Assembly (NCBI RefSeq): GCF_028640845.1
Contig: NC_080546.1
Location: 70,640,723 to 70,704,722, forward strand
Reading direction: 5' to 3'
Source of the DNA: Ahaetulla prasina
Lineage: Eukaryota > Chordata > Lepidosauria > Squamata > Colubridae
DNA: 64,000 bases
Under the pieces are notes generated by a model. The model saw nothing but the letters and a program-made list of their open reading frames with translations. It had not been told where the DNA came from and searched no databases. Positions 46,260-57,957 of the stretch are shown here, one piece after another. How positions within the stretch are numbered: position 1 is the first letter of the stretch; each line of letters begins with the position of its first letter. A program made the position numbers and the translations under genes.

Positions 46260-47560
46260 TTAGCATATGGCAATGTTTTTAAAAATACAGTTGATTGTAG
46301 TGCTGGATACATTCCATGATATTTCAGATACAATTAAAATTAGTTGCCAGGATAGCTATAAAATTTAATATTATTTCAAAGACCATGAACTCTGAGATAT
46401 TATTATTGGCCTGGTCTAAACATGCAGTGACCAATATACTAAAGCACTTACAGCAGTACCAAAACTGCTAAACTTGGTACTCTGCAGGATTCTCCAGCCT
46501 AACACCTTGCGTGTGTTTATTCTGGTTAGGTTAAATTGCATTTCTGAATTAAAGCTAACTGCAATCTAAAATCATTTTAACAAACAGAATCTTATATTAT
46601 GCCCCAGGTTAATACTTCACTTTGGAAGGCAGTTTATTAATTCATTGCATTCAATTTGTGATGGGCTATTAAATTAACATCTTTTCATTTGCCTTCATTT
46701 TTTAAGTGGACTTGTGGTATACTTCACTCATTTTATTTCAGTGTTCCATATCCTTACGACAGTAATATAAATATATGATTCGTCCTCTATGTCCTTGTCT
46801 TATTTATATTGATGTATATATGTGTATAGTAAGTATTTTGCATAGTGTTCCAGTTTAGAAATCTTGCCCCTTATTTATGTGCCTTGTTGGAATAGGGTGA
46901 GAATTACTCGTATGAAACTGCCTTACACTGAGCAAGGTCATTCGTCTCTTGACAACAGTTGTCTTAGGACTCTATAATATCTCTTTGAGAGGGCTTTTAT
47001 GTCTTAGCCCTGAATGGTCGCTGAAATCCTTTTAAAAGATGAAGATTTCATAAAGTAAGTTTGACATCTGGTAATTAAATAGATATGCATAATTGATTTG
47101 CTTGGCAGCAATACAGCTTGCCACTGAATTAGTCTTTCAACTTATTTTTATTTTTTTTACTAAAGTTTGGCTCTACCATATTTCCCAAGGAATCATAGCA
47201 ATGCACAATTAAAATCAAAACTCACTATCAAAACTCAATCAATTAACATAAATCAAAACCAAGAAAAGCATACATCAACAATAGGATGAAAGCAAATATA
47301 AAAATGCACCCAAGGATTACGTATCAGTCTCCAAATTATCTTTTGAATAGTTAATCTAGTCTGAAGATTGAGGACTTCTTAATGATTTATTATTGGGTAG
47401 AGGGCAATTAAAGACAGTATTTGCTGCCATGCCGTTCTATCTCCCGGCATGCTTACTGAACTCCAGGTCCAGTTGGGCATCTGTGGAAGACAGAACTGAC
47501 CTGCAAATGAGTAGCCATCTGTGTCCAGCTTTTGGAGAGCACAGAGTATCCAGTTCATGA
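46260..47560. other. No feature recognised
   Basis: AT-rich intergenic sequence. Confidence 0.4.
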
Positions 47561-47564
47561 TCTA

Positions 47565-48138
47565 CAGTAGTGGCCAAAATTGTGGAAACCTTTTGGGGAA
47601 ACTGTATTTTCTAAAACTATCTAATAACACCACTTTTTTGAGGAGTAGTATCATAAAATTATATATCAATGGAAAGATAATTTAATCAAGAATGTAATAC
47701 AATAACTTTTAGGAAGGATTTGCTATTAGAATAGCAGTTACATTATAAAGAAAAAAAATGAAACACACAGAAAAAATGAAATATACAAAAATTATCACCA
47801 TGTTAATTAATAGTTGGGTAACCTTTAGCATAAATTACGGCCTTACAACGTCTTCCCACAGAGTGAATCAAGTCTTTTAGTTCTGCAGCTGTTGTAATGT
47901 GAAACCAAGATTGAATGATTGCTTCTATTAACTGTGTTTTATTGCTGGGTTGCTTCTGACTAACAAGTTTCTTTAGTTGGCTCCATAGATTTTTAATTGG
48001 GTTAAGGTCTGGGCTATTCCCAGGCCATTCCACCAGTGGAATATGATTATCTTGAAACTCCAAAAAAAAGTGTTATTAGGCATCAAACCTCAAAAATACA
48101 CTTTTTCCAAAAGGTTTCCACAATTTTGGCCACTACTA
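47565..48138 (-). mobile_element. Tc1/mariner-type element, internally deleted (574 bp)
   Basis: Termini CAGTAGTGGCCAAAATTGTG and its inverse at 48108-48138 match over about 30 bp. TA dinucleotides flank both ends (47563-47564, 48139-48140), the standard mariner target duplication. The interior keeps only the C-terminal transposase end. Confidence 0.87.
47803..48063 (-). pseudogene. Tc1-like transposase C-terminal remnant
   Basis: Encodes VEWPGNSPDLNPIKNLWSQL and a helical tail. WPGNSPDLNPIENLW is the signature of Tc1 transposases, with Glu as the third catalytic residue. Here Glu is Lys and the N-terminal half, with DNA-binding and first two Asp, is missing, so it cannot be active. Confidence 0.85.
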
Positions 48139-48140
48139 TA

Positions 48141-48679
48141 TCTGTCTTCTGTCTGTCATATACATACAAATACATCTTTGTAAATATTGTGGACCAAAAC
48201 AACATGCCCATATGAAGTGCTGGAAAACAAAGATAAATGTATATTTTAGCAGAAATCAGTGTAAAAGTCTACTTCTGTTTGTGATTGTTTTATTACCAGT
48301 AGCATTTTTTTAAAAATGGTTTTTCTGTAATTCTGAAAATCCTGGAATTTATCCAAATGAAAAGAGGATTGGATCTAAAAGATGCCATATCCATCCCTCA
48401 AGTAATGAGCTTGACAGAAGGGATCTGTATGAAATGATATATGAAGAAAAAATGTTGGCTGCTCTTTGAGCTGGGTTTGTGGTTGCCAATATTTCTTGAC
48501 TCTAGTAGGTAATATCATCAATGTAGTTTGGAAGTTTTGTGATATATTTGTAATAGATAATCCTTTGAACTCAGTCCAGAAGGCACAACCTGAAAATAAA
48601 TCCCTCTGTTGGGATGTGAAATAGGGCAATGCATCTGTTTGCAATAGGAGCATACAGGCTACTTGCCTCTGATTTTACC
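48141..48679. other. No feature recognised
   Basis: Intergenic. The ORF at 48375-48653 has no family resemblance. Confidence 0.35.
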
Positions 48680-48687
48680 TTCTAGAG

Positions 48688-49072
48688 CAGGGGTGTCCAA
48701 TGTTGGCAACTTTAAGACTTGTGGACTTCAACTACCATTCTGATTAGGGAATTCTGGGAGTTGAAGTCCACAAGCACCTGAGGGTAGAACAAGAAGCAAT
48801 GGGTGGAAACTGGTCAAAGAAAGAAGCAACTTAGAACTAAGGAGAAATTTCCTGACAGTTAGAACAATTAATAAGTGGAACGACTTGCCTTCAGAAGTTG
48901 TGAATGCTCCAACACTGGAAATTTTTAAGAAAATGTTGGATAACCATCTGACTGAGATGGTGTAGGGTTTCCTGCCTGGGCAGGGGGTTGGACTAGAAGG
49001 CCTCCAAGGTCCCTTCCAACTCTGATGTTATGTTATGTTAAGTCTTAAAGTTGCCAACCTTGGATACCCCTG
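48688..49072. mobile_element. hAT-type MITE split by a CR1
   Basis: Ends CAGGGGTGTCCAATG and GGATACCCCTG, with perfect duplication ttctagag at 48680-48687 and 49073-49080. The two MITE arms (48688-48774, 49041-49072) match the uninterrupted copy at 54657-54791. Confidence 0.88.
48775..49040 (+). mobile_element. CR1 LINE 3' end inside the MITE
   Basis: Begins cacctgagggtagaacaaga, follows the CR1 at 21481 onward, and ends aaggcctccaaggtcccttc with TTATGTTATGTTA. Confidence 0.92.
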
Positions 49073-49304
49073 TTCTAGAGAGCTAAGGACTGCCTATCTT
49101 GATTTGTTGCCTTTCTGGACATTAAGTTCTACAAGAAAGGCCTCAAAAAGATAAATTCACTTTTTCCCTTGTGAGTTGCATTTGGTTAATAAACAATAAT
49201 GCTGTTTTTGCTCAAGATATTCCTCTTTTACCAGACCTTTTCACCTTGAATTAGTTAATAGCTAATGTTAACTGGTTTTTTTCCCAGACCAACTGTTGCC
49301 CATC

Positions 49305-51215
49305 TTTTTTTTTAAGTCAAGTTTTTTTATTTATCTATAAGTACTTTGAAGACAGTGTATTGTCCAGGCATATCATTTTATAGAAGAAAAAAACAGATAC
49401 ACTGATAGTGATACTGATAATACACATAATAATTATAACCATATTTATAATTGTTAGCTTATTTATGATCATATTAATTGTACTAGCATGCTTAGAATTA
49501 TAGACAACATTCATCTTTTACTTACACATAACAATGATTTTTCTTCATCTAATTTCTACCTCTTATGTCTAACCATTGATAAAACCTATTCCACATTGAA
49601 ATGTACTCTGTATCTCCTTTGTCTTTTATTTTAATGTCAATCTATCCATCTCTGCACAGACCAATATTTTCCAAATTATATTTTCATCTGGTGGGTTGTT
49701 CCCATTTTTCCAATATTGTGCGAATACAATTCTCGCTGCTGTCATACATGTAGCATTAAGTATATAGTCCCTTTATCATAACTTTCTGGCATTATACCTA
49801 AGAAAAATATTTCTGGCTTTAAATCTATATCATTTTTTCCAGCCATGTATGTATGTATTTTTGTCCAATATTTTCTTGCTTTCATACATGTCTATCACAT
49901 ATGATAATAAGTACCTGGAGTCTGATTACATTTCCAACATTTGGCAGACATGTTGTTTGCTAGTCTTGCCGGTGGCAAATGCCCCCTATAAAACATTGTA
50001 TAAAGATTTTCCTTATATGCAGTGGTCAATGTCAGTTTGTAATTTCTATCCCAAAATTTTAGCCATTTATCTAGTTCTATAGTATAGCCAAAGTTTTTTG
50101 CCCATACTATCATTGTTTCTTTTACGTGTTCATCTTCCATTTTAAAGCTTAGTAGGGAATTATGTAGTTTTCTTATCAGTGTTTCATCTGTCCCTAATAA
50201 TATCTTATCAAATTTGTTGCTTCTTTATAGAAACCTCATGTTTTTGCATCTTTCTCATATCTCGATTGTATTTGCAGGTGTGGCCACCATGCTAAATCCA
50301 CCCCTTGATTTTGTAATTCCTGTCTAGAATGTCATTGTAGGATACAATTTTTTCAAAGTTGACAACATTTGGATATACTCAATGCTTTCATTGTAGAAAG
50401 TCAGTCTGGTATTTCCTATAGTTTTGTGATTTAATTTTTTCTCATACTAAAAGTAAAGCATTCCTCACACAGGGTCTTTGAAAATATCTATGTACTATAC
50501 GTCTTCCATACCATAAAAAGCCATGCTACCTTAATTGGAGATCATGGCCCTCCAGTAGTAGTAATCTTCTGTGCCTTAAATTTATCCATTATTTCACCCA
50601 TGTAAGTACAGTACATGCCTGATAATACAACTCCCAATCTCGTAACCCAAAGCCCCCACTACTTTTAGACTCCTGTAACATTTTCAATCTTATTCTTGCT
50701 TTCTTCCCTTGCCAGATATATTTCAAAATTGTTTTATTCAATTCCTCAAAGTATTTTTTTTTCTAGTTTTATCGGTATTATTTGGAATAAGAAAAGTAAC
50801 TTTGGTAGTATGGTCATTTTTATAGTAGCTATTCTCCCTATCATTGAGAGTTGTAGGTTCTTCCATTTCTCCAAGTCTAGTTTAATTTGTTGCACTAATT
50901 TTGTATAGTTATCATCTTTGTTACACAACTTGCTGTCAAGTAGATTCCTAAATATTTCACTTTATTTACTATTTGAAGGTCTACCTTCTTTGTCAATTTG
51001 TTTCTCTGTTTATCTGTAAGATTTTTAACTATTATTTCAGTTTTTTATTTATTTTCAGTTTTGCCACTTCTCCATACTCCTCAATTTTTCCTATCAGTCT
51101 GCGGCCGGTTTCTAATGATTCTTCTAGTATAAAAACTAGGTCATCTACAAATGCTTAGAATTTATACTCTTCTTTTTTATTTCCATTCCTATTATTTCTG
51201 GATCCTGTCTAATAT
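49305..51215 (-). mobile_element. L1 LINE 3' half, minus strand
   Basis: Starts with a T tract (reversed poly(A)). It encodes AKCWKCNQTPGTYYHM and TIELDKWLKFWDRNYKLTLT (49895-50140), and further right LDLEKWKNLQLSMIGRIATI (50746-50928). It ends near the RT active-site region (DDLVFILEE-like, near 51140). 5' truncated and heavily frameshifted. Same family as 16667-22003. Confidence 0.82.
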
Positions 51216-51240
51216 TTCTAATTAACATTTCCAACACTTG

Positions 51241-51545
51241 GAACTGCAAGGCGATCAAACCTTGACTGCTCTTTAGAAGGCCAAATCCTGAAGATGAAAC
51301 TCAAATACTTTGGCCACCTAATGAGAAAGAAGAACTCACTGGAGAAGAGCCTAATTCTGGAAACGATTGAGGGCAAAAGAAGAAAGGGATGACAGAGAAT
51401 GAGGTGGCTGAATGGAGTCACTGAAGCAATAGGTGTGAGCTTAAATGGACTCCAGAGGATGGTAGAGGACAGAAAGGCCTGGAGGAACGTTGTCCATGGG
51501 GTCGCAATGGGTCGGACACAACTTTGCAACTAACAATAAACACAC
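51241..51545 (+). mobile_element. BovB (RTE) LINE 3' end
   Basis: Encodes KLKYFGHLMRKKNSLEKSLI, a stop, RMRWLNGVTEAIGVSLNGLQ and DRKAWRNVVHGVAMGRT, the typical BovB C-terminus. The end gggtcgcaatgggtcggaca followed by aacaataaac is diagnostic. Two or more disruptions. Confidence 0.88.
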
Positions 51546-53461
51546 ACTCCCATTGTTAATATAAATAATTGTTGGCCATCTTGATTGTCCTTTGGACAGA
51601 AAGACAGAGTGCTTCTGTTTATTACAACTCATAGAATCAGCTTCACATCTATATCCATTGGGTAAACTTTCAAACTCTCAGTACTGGGGATTAAATGTCA
51701 ATTTCCTGGAATGAGATGAAAGAGAAGTAGACTGATTTAATTTCCATACAATATTCATACACTAGATCAAAATCTATGGAATTATTCAGTGGTTTTATAA
51801 AGGTAAAACCATGAAAAAACAAGGTGACTTATGTACCTTGAAGGCTAAAGAAAATTTCTTTAATTTTCACTTTGTGGTCATACTGCCATAATCAATAGCA
51901 TAGCAATATTGGGAAATGTGAATCCAATAATCTTAATTTTGATAAAAAGGAAAGCATGAAAATCCATACTTAATTAAGATTAAATATTGAGATTTTAGCA
52001 GTAATTCCTTTGCAGAAAAAGAGATGGCTGTATTTTTAACTGGCAGAGATTTACTTAGCAATGTGTCTATGCTGTATGTTGTTATATTGAATACACTTCT
52101 TTCTTTTCCCCAGGATTGGGAAACATATTAATTGGGGTGGGTGTATCCCCTATGCAGGCATGTTGCATGGTTTTGATATAACAAAGTAGCTCTCAGAGGC
52201 ACACTGCTCTTTGTTGACAAAGAATCAAGGCAGAGCCAATTTTCCTTAATTGTTCAATTTGCCTTGCAAATCATAGTTTCTACACATTCACGGAACAGAA
52301 TATGAATTTACATTCACTGAGTGATGTAAACCTGAACCATTGAATAGATGTTGGACATTTCTCAGAGCTATATAAAACAGGCACACCACTCAAATCTCTA
52401 TTATTACAAACTGCCATTTATATGCTTGAATGCAGTATTAACATTTAAGCTACTGGAGAACCAAAAATAGTCAATATTTTGTTATCTGCTAAGTATATAT
52501 TAAATTTTAAGTTGCGGACAGTATTTTGTGAATTCAACTGAAATTTGTTGCTAAACAAAGTGATTTTTCATAAGTATCAGTTAGCAATAGTTTAAGATGC
52601 AATTATCGAAGCTTTTTATTCAAGGTTAAACTTATTGACAGTGCTATTAATCTCATGTTTGCCCTGAGATTTTGCAAATGAATTGATATAAAGGATTAAA
52701 AGAAACACATGAATCCATACCTGGGATTTTGGTATTCGTTAATTATTTCATATTCTTCAGCTGGGAGATTTAGCTTAGGCTGTCAAAGGGAAACAAAAGA
52801 ATATTCTCAGAGAGTTATTTATAGTCCTCTGATCTGACTGCTTTGCTACTGAATCACTTATGTCAGGAATGATCTAAATATATCTAAGTATCTAAGATTT
52901 TAAAGGAAAGCAGGGCCAACTGAGTGATCCTGTAATGAACAATATCACAAGGATATATGCCACCAGAATATATGATAGGGCACAAGACGTAGAAATAATA
53001 AAACACTGATTTATCATTAAAAAGAAGAATTTTCCCTTCCATAACCAGACAAAGTTGATCAGAAATGGGTAACATTTTTTACAGCCCTGAGAATATCTCA
53101 AGATCCTGAAATTCATTGATAAATGACTATTTTGAGCAGCAATATTTTCACTAAGTTTGAAGAAATTGAGTGCTGATCTTCTCCATCTACCCTTACATCA
53201 TCCCTTAGAGAAGAGGAAAATAAATGATAGCATTTGTCCAGTGATGTCAGTAATTACTATCGTATCTCCTATGGGAATTTTTAAAAAAAGAAAACACTTG
53301 TAAAAAATTTACAAATGTACACAATGCTGATAAAGATAAATTGAGTTCAAAGCTTTGTATGTTTCGGTGAAGAATGAATTGTGTATGCAGTACAGGCAAA
53401 CTCTGAAATGATGTTTAAACATGATAAACATTGACAGACATATTTCCTGAATTTATCAATT
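51546..53461. other. No feature recognised
   Basis: AT-rich intergenic sequence. Confidence 0.4.
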
Positions 53462-54250
53462 CAGAAGGAAGCTGTAAAGGACCTTCTAGTCTAACCCCCT
53501 AGTCCTTCTTTTCTCTAGATTATCCATACCCAGTTCCTGCAACCATTCTTCATATGATTTATTCTCCAGGTCCTTAATCATCTTAATTGCTCTTCTCTGC
53601 ACTTTTTCCAAAGTCTTAACATATTTTTTATGATATGACCAAAACTGGATGTAGTATTCCAGGTGTGGTCTTACTGAGGTTTTATAAAGCATTATTAATA
53701 CTTCATGTGATTTTAATTCTCCACATTAAATTCAATTTTGTTGGACAGGGCCCATTGTTCAAGTCTGTCAAGGTCTTTTTGGATCCTGAGCTTGTCTTCT
53801 GGGGTGTTGGCTATTCCTGCCAGCTTAGTGTCATCTGCAAATTTGATGAGTTCCCCTTCTATTCCCTCATCTAAGGCATTTATGAAGATATTGAAGAGTA
53901 CTGGGTCTGAAAAAAAAATCTTGAGGTACCCCACTGCTTACTTCCCTCCATGTACAGGTACAGTAGCACCATTAAGCACTACACATTTGAGTACGGTTTG
54001 TCAGCCAGTTACAAATCCATCTGGTGGTGATGCTGTCTATTCCACATTTTTCTAACTTACCAAGAAGTAGGTTGTGGTCTACTGTGTCAAATGTCTTACT
54101 AAAATCCAAGTATACTATGTCCACACCATTTCATTAGTCTACCAATTTAACCACTTTGTCAAAGAATGAAATAAGATTGGTTTGGTATTATCTGCTTTTA
54201 ACAAATCTGTGCTGGCTTCTAGTTATAACTTTATATAACTTTGTTTTTAG
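53462..54250 (-). mobile_element. CR1 LINE 3' part, old divergent copy
   Basis: Minus strand encodes FNIFINALDEGIEGELIKFA with ADDTKLAGI (active site, about 53840), then SVRPHLEYYIQFWSYHKKY and KMIKDLENKSYEEWLQELGM. More diverged from the 19135 copy than the copy at 27388 is. The 5' limit is approximate. Confidence 0.8.
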
Positions 54251-54656
54251 ATGTTTGCAGATTTTTTAAATTATCTTTTCCAGTATCTTCCTAGGTCAAA
54301 TTTCCAGAAAAAAAAATCCAGTCAAATTTTATCATTCCAGTCAAATTTGCATTTTACTATGGCACTATCATATCTTCACAAAATCTGTTCTCCCACTTGG
54401 CTCCATTATGTTGTCTTCATCTTGACCCCAGCCTATGAAATACTCCATCTTAGCTCACCATTAGACACAAAGTCCTGCTTTCTCTTTATGCCCTCACATT
54501 AAAGCTACAAGATGTATACAGTGTGTAACGTTTTGCCACCAATTAATGTGGAGTTGAGATCAGGTGATCCAAGGTGTTGTTTTGATTGTTGGGAAGTACA
54601 GAGATGACTCTTTCCTCAGTATATATATATGTAGGTAGGTGAGTAGTACTCTACAG

Positions 54657-54791
54657 CAAGGGTCTCCAACCTTGGTCCCTTTAAGACTTGTGGACTTCAA
54701 CTCCCAGAGTTCCTCAGCCAGCTTTGCTGGCTGAGGGACTCCGGGAGTTGAAGTCCACAAGTCTTAAAGGGACCAAGGTTGGAGAGCCCTG
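54657..54791. mobile_element. hAT-type MITE, 135 bp, long palindrome
   Basis: Ends CAAGGGTCTCCAACCTTGGT and the inverse GGTTGGAGAGCCCTG. Perfect duplication ctctacag at 54649-54656 and 54792-54799. The arms are complementary over almost the whole length, with gtggacttcaactccc and its reverse. Confidence 0.88.
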
Positions 54792-54807
54792 CTCTACAGT
54801 ACTCTGT

Positions 54808-54962
54808 AGAGATTCTCAGTCATCCAGGTCATGGCTATTCCAAAGGTGCTTTTTCAGGAGGCAACTGGACTTTCTTGTTTTTCCTTTGAAGATATTTTAC
54901 TTCTCATCCAAGAAGCTTCTTCAGCTCTGACAGGATAGTGGGGAATGGAAGGATTCCTTGCA
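54808..54962 (-). mobile_element. PLE family 2 tail, minus arm
   Basis: Minus strand gives a CTGAAGA box, stem GCTTCT/AGAAGT and a mutated GAAAC box (54886-54925), then aaaaacaagaaagtccagtt. The same tail as 4005-4075, preceded by ctatcctgtcagag. Confidence 0.65.
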
Positions 54963-54989
54963 GTGACCTTCTAAAAGGATGCAAATGAC

Positions 54990-55050
54990 TAGCTGGCTGC
55001 AAGGAGTATAAATCCTTCCATTCCTCACTATCCTGTCACAGTGGAAGAAG
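54990..55050 (+). mobile_element. PLE family 2, plus arm
   Basis: ctgcaaggagtataaatcct to ctatcctgtcacagtgg mirrors the start of the minus arm, making an inverted pair around 54963-54989, as in family 1. The plus arm is truncated at the hammerhead-like box (gaagaagcttc). Confidence 0.6.
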
Positions 55051-56473
55051 CTTCAATGTTTGTGCTAATCCACCAAACAGCTGTCATGCTTGATTCGGTC
55101 TAATGACTATAGAGTTATGTTTCCTATGCTCTCAGGCCCTTATTTTGGAATTCGCTTACTCAGCAGTAAATGCCTGGACATGACTTGGCTAATTTAGCTG
55201 TTTTATTGCTGACCAAAAACAAAGCCAATTATGAAAGAAGATCTGCCGACTGTAGTAAACAGCAGTTAGAGCTCATATATCTGTCAGTCAGTATGGTGGA
55301 TTATTCCCTCACCCACCTTTCCTGTGCGTGGATAGTTGGCCATTTCCTTCAAATTCCCTTTATCCTTAATTGCAGCAACCCTTCTCTTCTTTACTGCAGT
55401 GTCCAGAGATTAATTAGAGAAGCTGAACTGGGCTTTTACTGTTCACTTGCTAGTTTGCTTGAATTTTTAAGTTTCAACCAGTCCCTGCTTCCCCATTAGG
55501 GAGACAATTGCCTAGTAGTTACCAGGTTTTGTTTATCCTGCTCTATAGAATTAAAGCACAATTATAGCAAAGCTTGCCTTCCTCTTCTCTGCTGCTATTT
55601 CTGCCCTTGTGCCTTCCCATGTAATTTTTTTTTAAAAAAACATATTTTATCTTAGGATGCCCAAATGGGATCTGACAGGGGAAGTGGGGAGAGGAACATA
55701 GAGGTCAACCAAGACAAAATAGCAAGAATCCTGGAGTGAGATTGACCCTATTTCTGCTGTCGGATTTTGATTGATGGACTATGCTGAAAAAGAACTGCAG
55801 CAAAGCCAGATGAGAAAACAGCAATCTTGTCTTTAATTGATTGACACAAATTAATACTGTTTAGCATTGACTTTAAGCAGATGCAACAGAAGCAAGACAG
55901 GAACTGTAAAATCAACAGCATATTTTATGCCAACATAGTTTTATGCTGAGTCATGGATGGGTGGGCAGTGTTTTAGCTTGGTAGTGGAGAAAATTAGTAG
56001 CAATGTCCATCCATTTGACTTCTTTCCTTTCTTATATATTACTCAGTGGCTATTCTAGAGACCTTTCAGATCCTTTCAAAATCTGCTCAGGTCTGACTTT
56101 CCATCTCCTCTTCCATCGAGCAGAATTTGAATGTGCACAGGATGCTGGGGAGGGGGGGGTGGAGAGGAGGGAAGATGAGGAAAAGGATCAAAGTGAGACC
56201 ATGTCCATCTGTTTATGGATGAATAGTCACTATATTGGATTGGTATTTTGAATTTTTGATTTTAAGTTTCAGTACATTATGTTGATGGTAGCTAAGATGG
56301 TATAAATGTTTATATTCTCTATTATGTTTTCTGGCACATTACATTTTCTTCAGGAAAATGTCACTGCACAAGCTAGAAGTGAACATATTCTCCTCTTAAT
56401 AACATACTATGAATACTTAGCATAAAACCACTAGAGCTAACATTACCACAGTTGCAAAGAAAGTATTCTGAAG
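55051..56473. other. No feature recognised
   Basis: Intergenic or intronic. The ORF at 55170-55499 has no family resemblance. Confidence 0.4.
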
Positions 56474-56491
56474 TTACATTGAGCTAGTTAC

Positions 56492-56724
56492 CATTATCTT
56501 CTTGCCCTGAGGCAGACCAGTTTGGTTAAGTGAGCCAAACTCTTTTGTTCTCCAGCCAATTTCCCCTACAAAGCAATGCTTGTGCATCCATGGTGGAGGA
56601 TTACTTGGTGCATGTCTCCACAAATACTTGACATCACTACTGCCCTCCACGGGTGAAGATTTTGATCCTATGTAATGGCAATAATCCAGTTCCTTTGGTT
56701 GGTAATTACCTGTGCCATCTGGAC
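56492..56724 (-). CDS. SPMIP2: Probable SPMIP2 (C4orf45) internal exon
   Basis: On the minus strand a strong acceptor (CTTTTTTTCCTCAAG) precedes 56724. The exon encodes GPDGTGNYQPKELDYCHYIG, SSPVEGSSDVKYLWRHAPS and WMHKHCFVGEIGW, then LNQTGLPQGKKIM. The pattern GPD...YIG...YLWR.A...KH..VGEIGW recalls SPMIP2, a sperm-flagellum microtubule inner protein. A donor GTAACT could end the exon at 56492; without it the frame stops at 56474. SPMIP2 lies next to FNIP2 on the opposite strand in other vertebrates, which fits. No other exon of it was found; the downstream ones should lie left and the upstream ones right. The identification is from memory. Confidence 0.55.
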
Positions 56725-56969
56725 CTTGAGGAAAAAAAGTATACAATTATATGGAAGCAAAAGGTCTGTTTAAAATATGCATTATTAAACAGACTTCAGT
56801 ACTTTATTTTTAAAAATAGTTTTAATTGGTGTGATATCCTTATATTTTTTTATTCTCCTTCTGCTCTTTCCTTTACATCTTACTTATAGTGATGCAATCT
56901 GAATTATTATCTGGTTATAGCAATAGCAATAGCATTTAGACTTATGTACTGCTTCACAGTACTTTACAG

Positions 56970-57749
56970 CAGGGGTCACCAACCTTTTGGGCCTCAGGGA
57001 CCACTAAATTCATAATTTTAAATCCCGCAGACCACTAATATGATCTGTCTAATGACTGGCTGGGTGGGCGTGGCTAGGTGGTCATGTGACTGGGTGGGCC
57101 AACTCGATGTCACTCATGTTGAGGGTTAGGGTCATTCACGTTGAGGGGCACCTCGCCAGCCTCTACTCACCCCTCCCCTCCCAGCCACTCCTCGCTTCCC
57201 TGTCCGGGCTCCTTAGGGCCCCAACAGGAAGCAGTTGTTGGAGCTAAGCAGCCACCATGAGAAAGAGTTGGCAAAACAGCTCAGTTCAAACTGGATCTGA
57301 CCAAGAAGGAGGCTCAGCAGAAGCACCTCACTGAGGACTATGAGCATAGGCTTTCCAAGCAGAGGGAAGACCTGTGGGAGAGCAAGGCCAGGTACTGGTG
57401 CCTTCAGACTCAGCAGACTGAGATGGTCAGCCAGTTCCAGGCCATGATGCAGTCCCACTGGAACAAGGCCCTCCTGCTTTTCATCACCAGCAGCACTTCC
57501 CTCCAGCCTTTGCCCAAAGCCCCGCACCAGGAAGCTGAAGCAGACCCTGTTGGAATTTCTGCCCCCCTCTGACCCACACAAGAAGACCCCCCAAGGGGAG
57601 ACTCTCTGCACCAACACAAATGTTCACTGCATGTACCCAGCCCAGGGGCTGTAGTTTGAGGAGCCCTGATTTAGTGCATTATTTAAAAATGCAAATAATT
57701 TTTCTGTGGACCAAATTTTTTTTCACGGACCACCAGTTGGTGACCACTG
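56970..57749. mobile_element. hAT non-autonomous element carrying coding-like sequence
   Basis: Termini CAGGGGTCACCAACCTTTTG and the inverse CCAGTTGGTGACCACTG. Flanks ctttacag (56962-56969) and ctttaaag (57750-57757) form the 8-bp duplication. The interior (about 57200-57640) is GC-rich and coding-like, unlike the AT-rich ends. No transposase. Confidence 0.85.
57243..57573 (+). pseudogene. Captured coiled-coil coding fragment inside the hAT
   Basis: A plus-strand frame, after one frame change near 57280, encodes LTKKEAQQKHLTEDYEHRLS, KQREDLWESKARYWCLQTQQ, TEMVSQFQAMMQSHWNKALL and a Pro-rich end to a TGA at 57571-57573. An earlier HEKELAKQL segment lies in the neighbouring frame. The heptad-like charged pattern indicates a coiled coil. 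I do not recognise the parent gene. It has no intron signals, so it may derive from a spliced copy or one exon. Confidence 0.55.
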
Positions 57750-57957
57750 CTTTAAAGCCTTCTCTAAGCAGTTTACAGGGTCAGCCTATTGTCCCCAACA
57801 ATCTGAGTCCACATTTTACTGACCTCAGAAGGATGGAAGGCTTAGTCAACTCTGAGGCTGTCAGGATTGAATTACCAAAATGCTGACAGTTGGCAATCAG
57901 CAGAATTAGCCTGCAATGCTGTATTCTAACCACTATGTCACCATGGCTCTTAGGTTG

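Larger units (their letters stand above)
56916..57948 (-). mobile_element. Sauria-type SINE split by a hAT element
   Basis: The tail part (56916-56969) and the head part (57750-57948, with gagccatggtgacatagtgg on the minus strand) make one SINE in correct order when the hAT at 56970-57749 is skipped. Confidence 0.85.

Noticed and set aside
55170..55499. 109-codon ORF as a gene
   Set aside because: No family resemblance, no splice context and low-complexity composition.
57213..57617. 134-codon minus-strand ORF in the hAT
   Set aside because: It is the shadow of the plus-strand coiled-coil reading.
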